Below the pieces are notes generated by a model. It saw only the letters and a list, made by a program, of their open reading frames with translations, was not told the origin of the DNA and did no database searches. A DNA stretch of 64,000 nt, from contig CP094243.1 of the NCBI GenBank assembly GCA_022749655.1, forward strand, positions 1,178,001 through 1,242,000, written 5' to 3'. Source of the stretch: Xanthomonas phaseoli pv. phaseoli. Its GTDB lineage: Bacteria > Pseudomonadota > Gammaproteobacteria > Xanthomonadales > Xanthomonadaceae. This document shows positions 62,156 to 64,000 of the stretch, in pieces. Within the stretch, counting starts at the first letter, position 1. Every line of letters starts with the position of its first letter. A program made the position numbers and the translations under genes.

Positions 62156-63301
62156 CTAAGGATTGCGGGTATAGCGACCGTGCTCGGTGACCACGTCTCC
62201 CTCCAGTTCCATGATGAGCAGCATGGATGACAGCGCGGCGGCCGTCAATCCGGTGCGCTGCACCAATGAATCCATAGGGGTTGGGTCGTGGCCCAGTGCT
62301 TGCCACAAGCGCTGGTAGTCGGGATCGGAGCGGGCAGGACCGGTGCCAGCGCTGGTCGTTGCCTTGCTGGACAACTCAGTGGGGGCGGCCAGCCGCTCGC
62401 GCAAGGCGCTGGCCAATTCGCCAGACAGCTGGCCCAGTCCCTCGATGACCTGTGCGGGCTCCTGCACCAGCGTGGCACCCTGCCGGATCAGGTGATGGCA
62501 GCCGCGCGCGAGCGGATTGTGCAGCGAGCCGGGGAGGGCGAACACTTCGCGCCCTGCTTCGGCCGCCAGCCGGGCGGTAATCAACGCGCCCGAGCGCATC
62601 GCCGCTTCGACCACCAACGTCCCCAGGGCCAGCCCGGCAATGATCCGGTTGCGGGCCGGGAAGTGCGCCGCGACCGGCGCAGTGCCCGGCAGATATTCGC
62701 TGACCACTGCGCCGCGTTCGGTGATGCGATCGCGCAAGCCTAGGTGCCGCTCGGGATAGGCGACATCGACGCCAGTGCCGACGACGGCCACGGTGATGCC
62801 GTCGTGCTGGGCCAGTGCGGCCTCGTGTGCGATCGCATCCACGCCGGCGGCCATGCCGCTGACGATGCTCAACCCGGCGCAGGCCAGGCTGGAGGCGAAT
62901 GCGCGGGTATGATCGCGGCCGCCGGCAGTGGCCGAGCGGCTGCCGACCACCGCCACGCCCGGGTGCCAGAGGATGTTGGGGTCGCCGTCCACGAACAAGG
63001 CCAGCGGCGGATTGGCGATATGCCGCAGCAGGGCCGGGTAATCCGGATCGCGCCAGCCGATCAGGTGGTGGCCGGGCTGTTCGCACCAGCGCAGCGCGGC
63101 CTCCAGCGCATGTAGATCGGGGTTCTGCAGCAGCGCAGCTTGCACCTCGTCGCACCCAGCTGCGCGCCACGCCCCCGGCCCGGCTGCCAGCATTTCGGAC
63201 GCTGATCCGTACGAGGTCAGCAATTTTCGGCGCGGCGGGCTGCGGCCGCCTGCCAGCAGCAGGATCAGGAGTGCGCGCAGGTCGGGAGCGGTTTGGGCCA
63301 T
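62156..63301 (-). CDS. dprA: DNA-processing protein DprA
   Basis: A 381-residue DprA/Smf. It loads RecA on incoming single-stranded DNA during natural transformation. The N-terminal SAM-like part is about 1-75. The Rossmann core has GVAVVGSRSATAGGRDHTRA, GLSIVSGMAAGVDAIAHEAA, FPARNRIIAGLALGTLVVEA and ALPGSLHNPLARGCHHLIRQ. A C-terminal winged helix (GHDPTPMDSLVQRTGLTAAA) is present, as in other proteobacterial forms. It starts at 63301. The LysM gene lies upstream and smg downstream. Confidence 0.95.
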   Translation of the reverse strand: MAQTAPDLRALLILLLAGGRSPPRRKLLTSYGSASEMLAAGPGAWRAAGCDEVQAALLQNPDLHALEAALRWCEQPGHHLIGWRDPDYPALLRHIANPPLALFVDGDPNILWHPGVAVVGSRSATAGGRDHTRAFASSLACAGLSIVSGMAAGVDAIAHEAALAQHDGITVAVVGTGVDVAYPERHLGLRDRITERGAVVSEYLPGTAPVAAHFPARNRIIAGLALGTLVVEAAMRSGALITARLAAEAGREVFALPGSLHNPLARGCHHLIRQGATLVQEPAQVIEGLGQLSGELASALRERLAAPTELSSKATTSAGTGPARSDPDYQRLWQALGHDPTPMDSLVQRTGLTAAALSSMLLIMELEGDVVTEHGRYTRNP

Positions 63302-63325
63302 ACATCCAGGCTAGGCCGCAAACGA

Positions 63326-63349
63326 CGACGGCGCCCTCGGGCGCCGTCG
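63326..63349. terminator. Hairpin between the LysM gene and dprA
   Basis: Perfect 10-bp stem CGACGGCGCC (63326-63335) with GGCGCCGTCG (63340-63349) around CTCG. On the minus strand it is followed by TCGTTTG, a weak T-tract. It may partly end transcription from the LysM gene before dprA. Confidence 0.55.
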
Positions 63350-63372
63350 CGTTGGTGCATCGGATCTTTCGC

Positions 63373-64000
63373 TTATTGCGCGTCAGGATGCTTGACGAAA
63401 TAGCCCAGGCCGGTCGGCTTGACGCTTTCCATCACCAGCGCATAGCTGACCTTGTCGAAGGTGCGGAACACCATGGCATGCGAGGCGTACTCGTCGGGCA
63501 GGCCGACGGTGGAGCCGGACGGGCCGCTGAAATCGTCGTCGGTCCGCGAGAAGCGCGAGTGCTTGACGCGGTCGCTGACCGTGCGGCCCTTGCGCCAAAT
63601 CGAGAACACCGTGCCGTTGTTGATGCCTTCGCGGGCGCCGCCGGAGATGGCGATCACATCGCGCGTGCCGCCAACGATGAAGGCGTCGGAGATGGCCAGC
63701 ACGCGCAGTTCGGTTTGCAGCGGCTGTTCCGAGGGCGGATGCGGGATGAACTGCAGATCGTACGGCTGCGCTTCGACCGCCACGATGCGATCGCCGGCGC
63801 GCACTTCGCGGCCGCTGTCCTGCAGCAGCAGGGTCGCCGCCTTGGAGTTGCCGCCCGCCGCGCTGCGGGTGATGGTGCCGACGTTGACCTGCGCCATCTC
63901 GTAGCCGAGGAACTCGCGGCGCGTGCTCGGCGCGATGAAGTTCTTCCAGATGTTGCCCGAGCCGGCGGTGATGTTACCGGCCATGTCCAGGTCTTCGTTG
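63373..64000 (-). CDS. C-terminal part of the LysM-type protein encoded upstream of dprA (partial)
   Basis: About 208 residues, open at the right edge of the window, so the start and the expected N-terminal LysM module are not visible. What is seen is a beta-rich domain (AATLLLQDSGREVRAGDRIV, VAVEAQPYDLQFIPHPP, REGINNGTVFSIWRKGRTV) ending in MESVKPTGLGYFVKHPD. Its position directly upstream of dprA matches the conserved Xanthomonadaceae LysM gene at this locus. It is probably a cell-wall-binding envelope protein. The identity rests on context as well as sequence. Confidence 0.75.
   Translation of the reverse strand, partial: NEDLDMAGNITAGSGNIWKNFIAPSTRREFLGYEMAQVNVGTITRSAAGGNSKAATLLLQDSGREVRAGDRIVAVEAQPYDLQFIPHPPSEQPLQTELRVLAISDAFIVGGTRDVIAISGGAREGINNGTVFSIWRKGRTVSDRVKHSRFSRTDDDFSGPSGSTVGLPDEYASHAMVFRTFDKVSYALVMESVKPTGLGYFVKHPDAQ

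Overview
The window is high-GC gammaproteobacterial chromosome. Gene content and order point to the genus Xanthomonas, or a very close relative in Xanthomonadaceae. Supporting signs are the mdtABC-like RND operon, monomeric NADP isocitrate dehydrogenase beside aceK, ftsEX followed by a double-receiver regulator, ung and rpoH, and the conserved block LysM gene-dprA-smg-topA-tsaC. There are no tRNA or rRNA genes, no CRISPR array, no prophage and no complete insertion sequence.

Layout. 1-4.0 kb: a divergent peptidoglycan-peptide breakdown cluster (dipeptide epimerase, NlpC/P60 peptidase, AmpD-fold lipoprotein amidase, D-Ala-D-Ala dipeptidase). 4.3-9 kb: small secreted or membrane proteins (CPXCG protein, two EF-hand proteins), a HAD hydrolase and a first copy of a MITE-like element. 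9-11.4 kb: an HglS-type (DUF1338) oxygenase/decarboxylase and two VOC proteins. 11.9-19.8 kb: an RND multidrug efflux operon on the minus strand. 20-23.4 kb: M20 amidohydrolase, queF, a LysM protein and a lipoprotein. 23.7-29.9 kb: icd, a LysR regulator overlapping aceK, and a TonB-C-like protein. 30-34.4 kb: rho and trxA (minus) divergent from rhlB. 34.5-38.8 kb: ftsE, ftsX, double-receiver regulator, ung, rpoH. 39.2-45.7 kb: TRIC channel, NDH-2, Coa1-like protein, NYN protein, GST, priA. 45.7-49.2 kb: an AT-rich intergenic region with a palindromic pair of perfect DnaA boxes, then a sigma-like membrane protein, a DUF3106 protein and a broken DUF3667 gene. 49.4-56.1 kb: MATE transporter, sppA, a small lipoprotein with a second MITE-like copy next to it, SDR, two DUF4124 proteins. 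56.3-64 kb: tsaC, topA, an RDD protein, a GYF-pilin fusion, smg, dprA and a LysM protein running off the end.

A striking overall property is about 20 apparent one-base indels, many in short homopolymer runs. They break genes that cells need (topA, icd) as well as accessory ones. This looks far more like sequencing or assembly error than mass pseudogenisation, so most broken genes are annotated here as single loci with the breakpoint stated. The exception most likely to be biological is the in-frame TGA in the DUF3667 gene.

The most interesting signals are the two MITE-like elements with shared termini (one carrying an extra 100-bp cruciform module), the 12-bp-arm DnaA-box palindrome upstream of priA, a Gln-rich low-complexity extension on Rho, a GYF domain fused to a type IV pilin-like segment, and a degenerate sigma-factor-like domain fused to a transmembrane helix. 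Nothing here is clearly a wholly new defence or mobile system.
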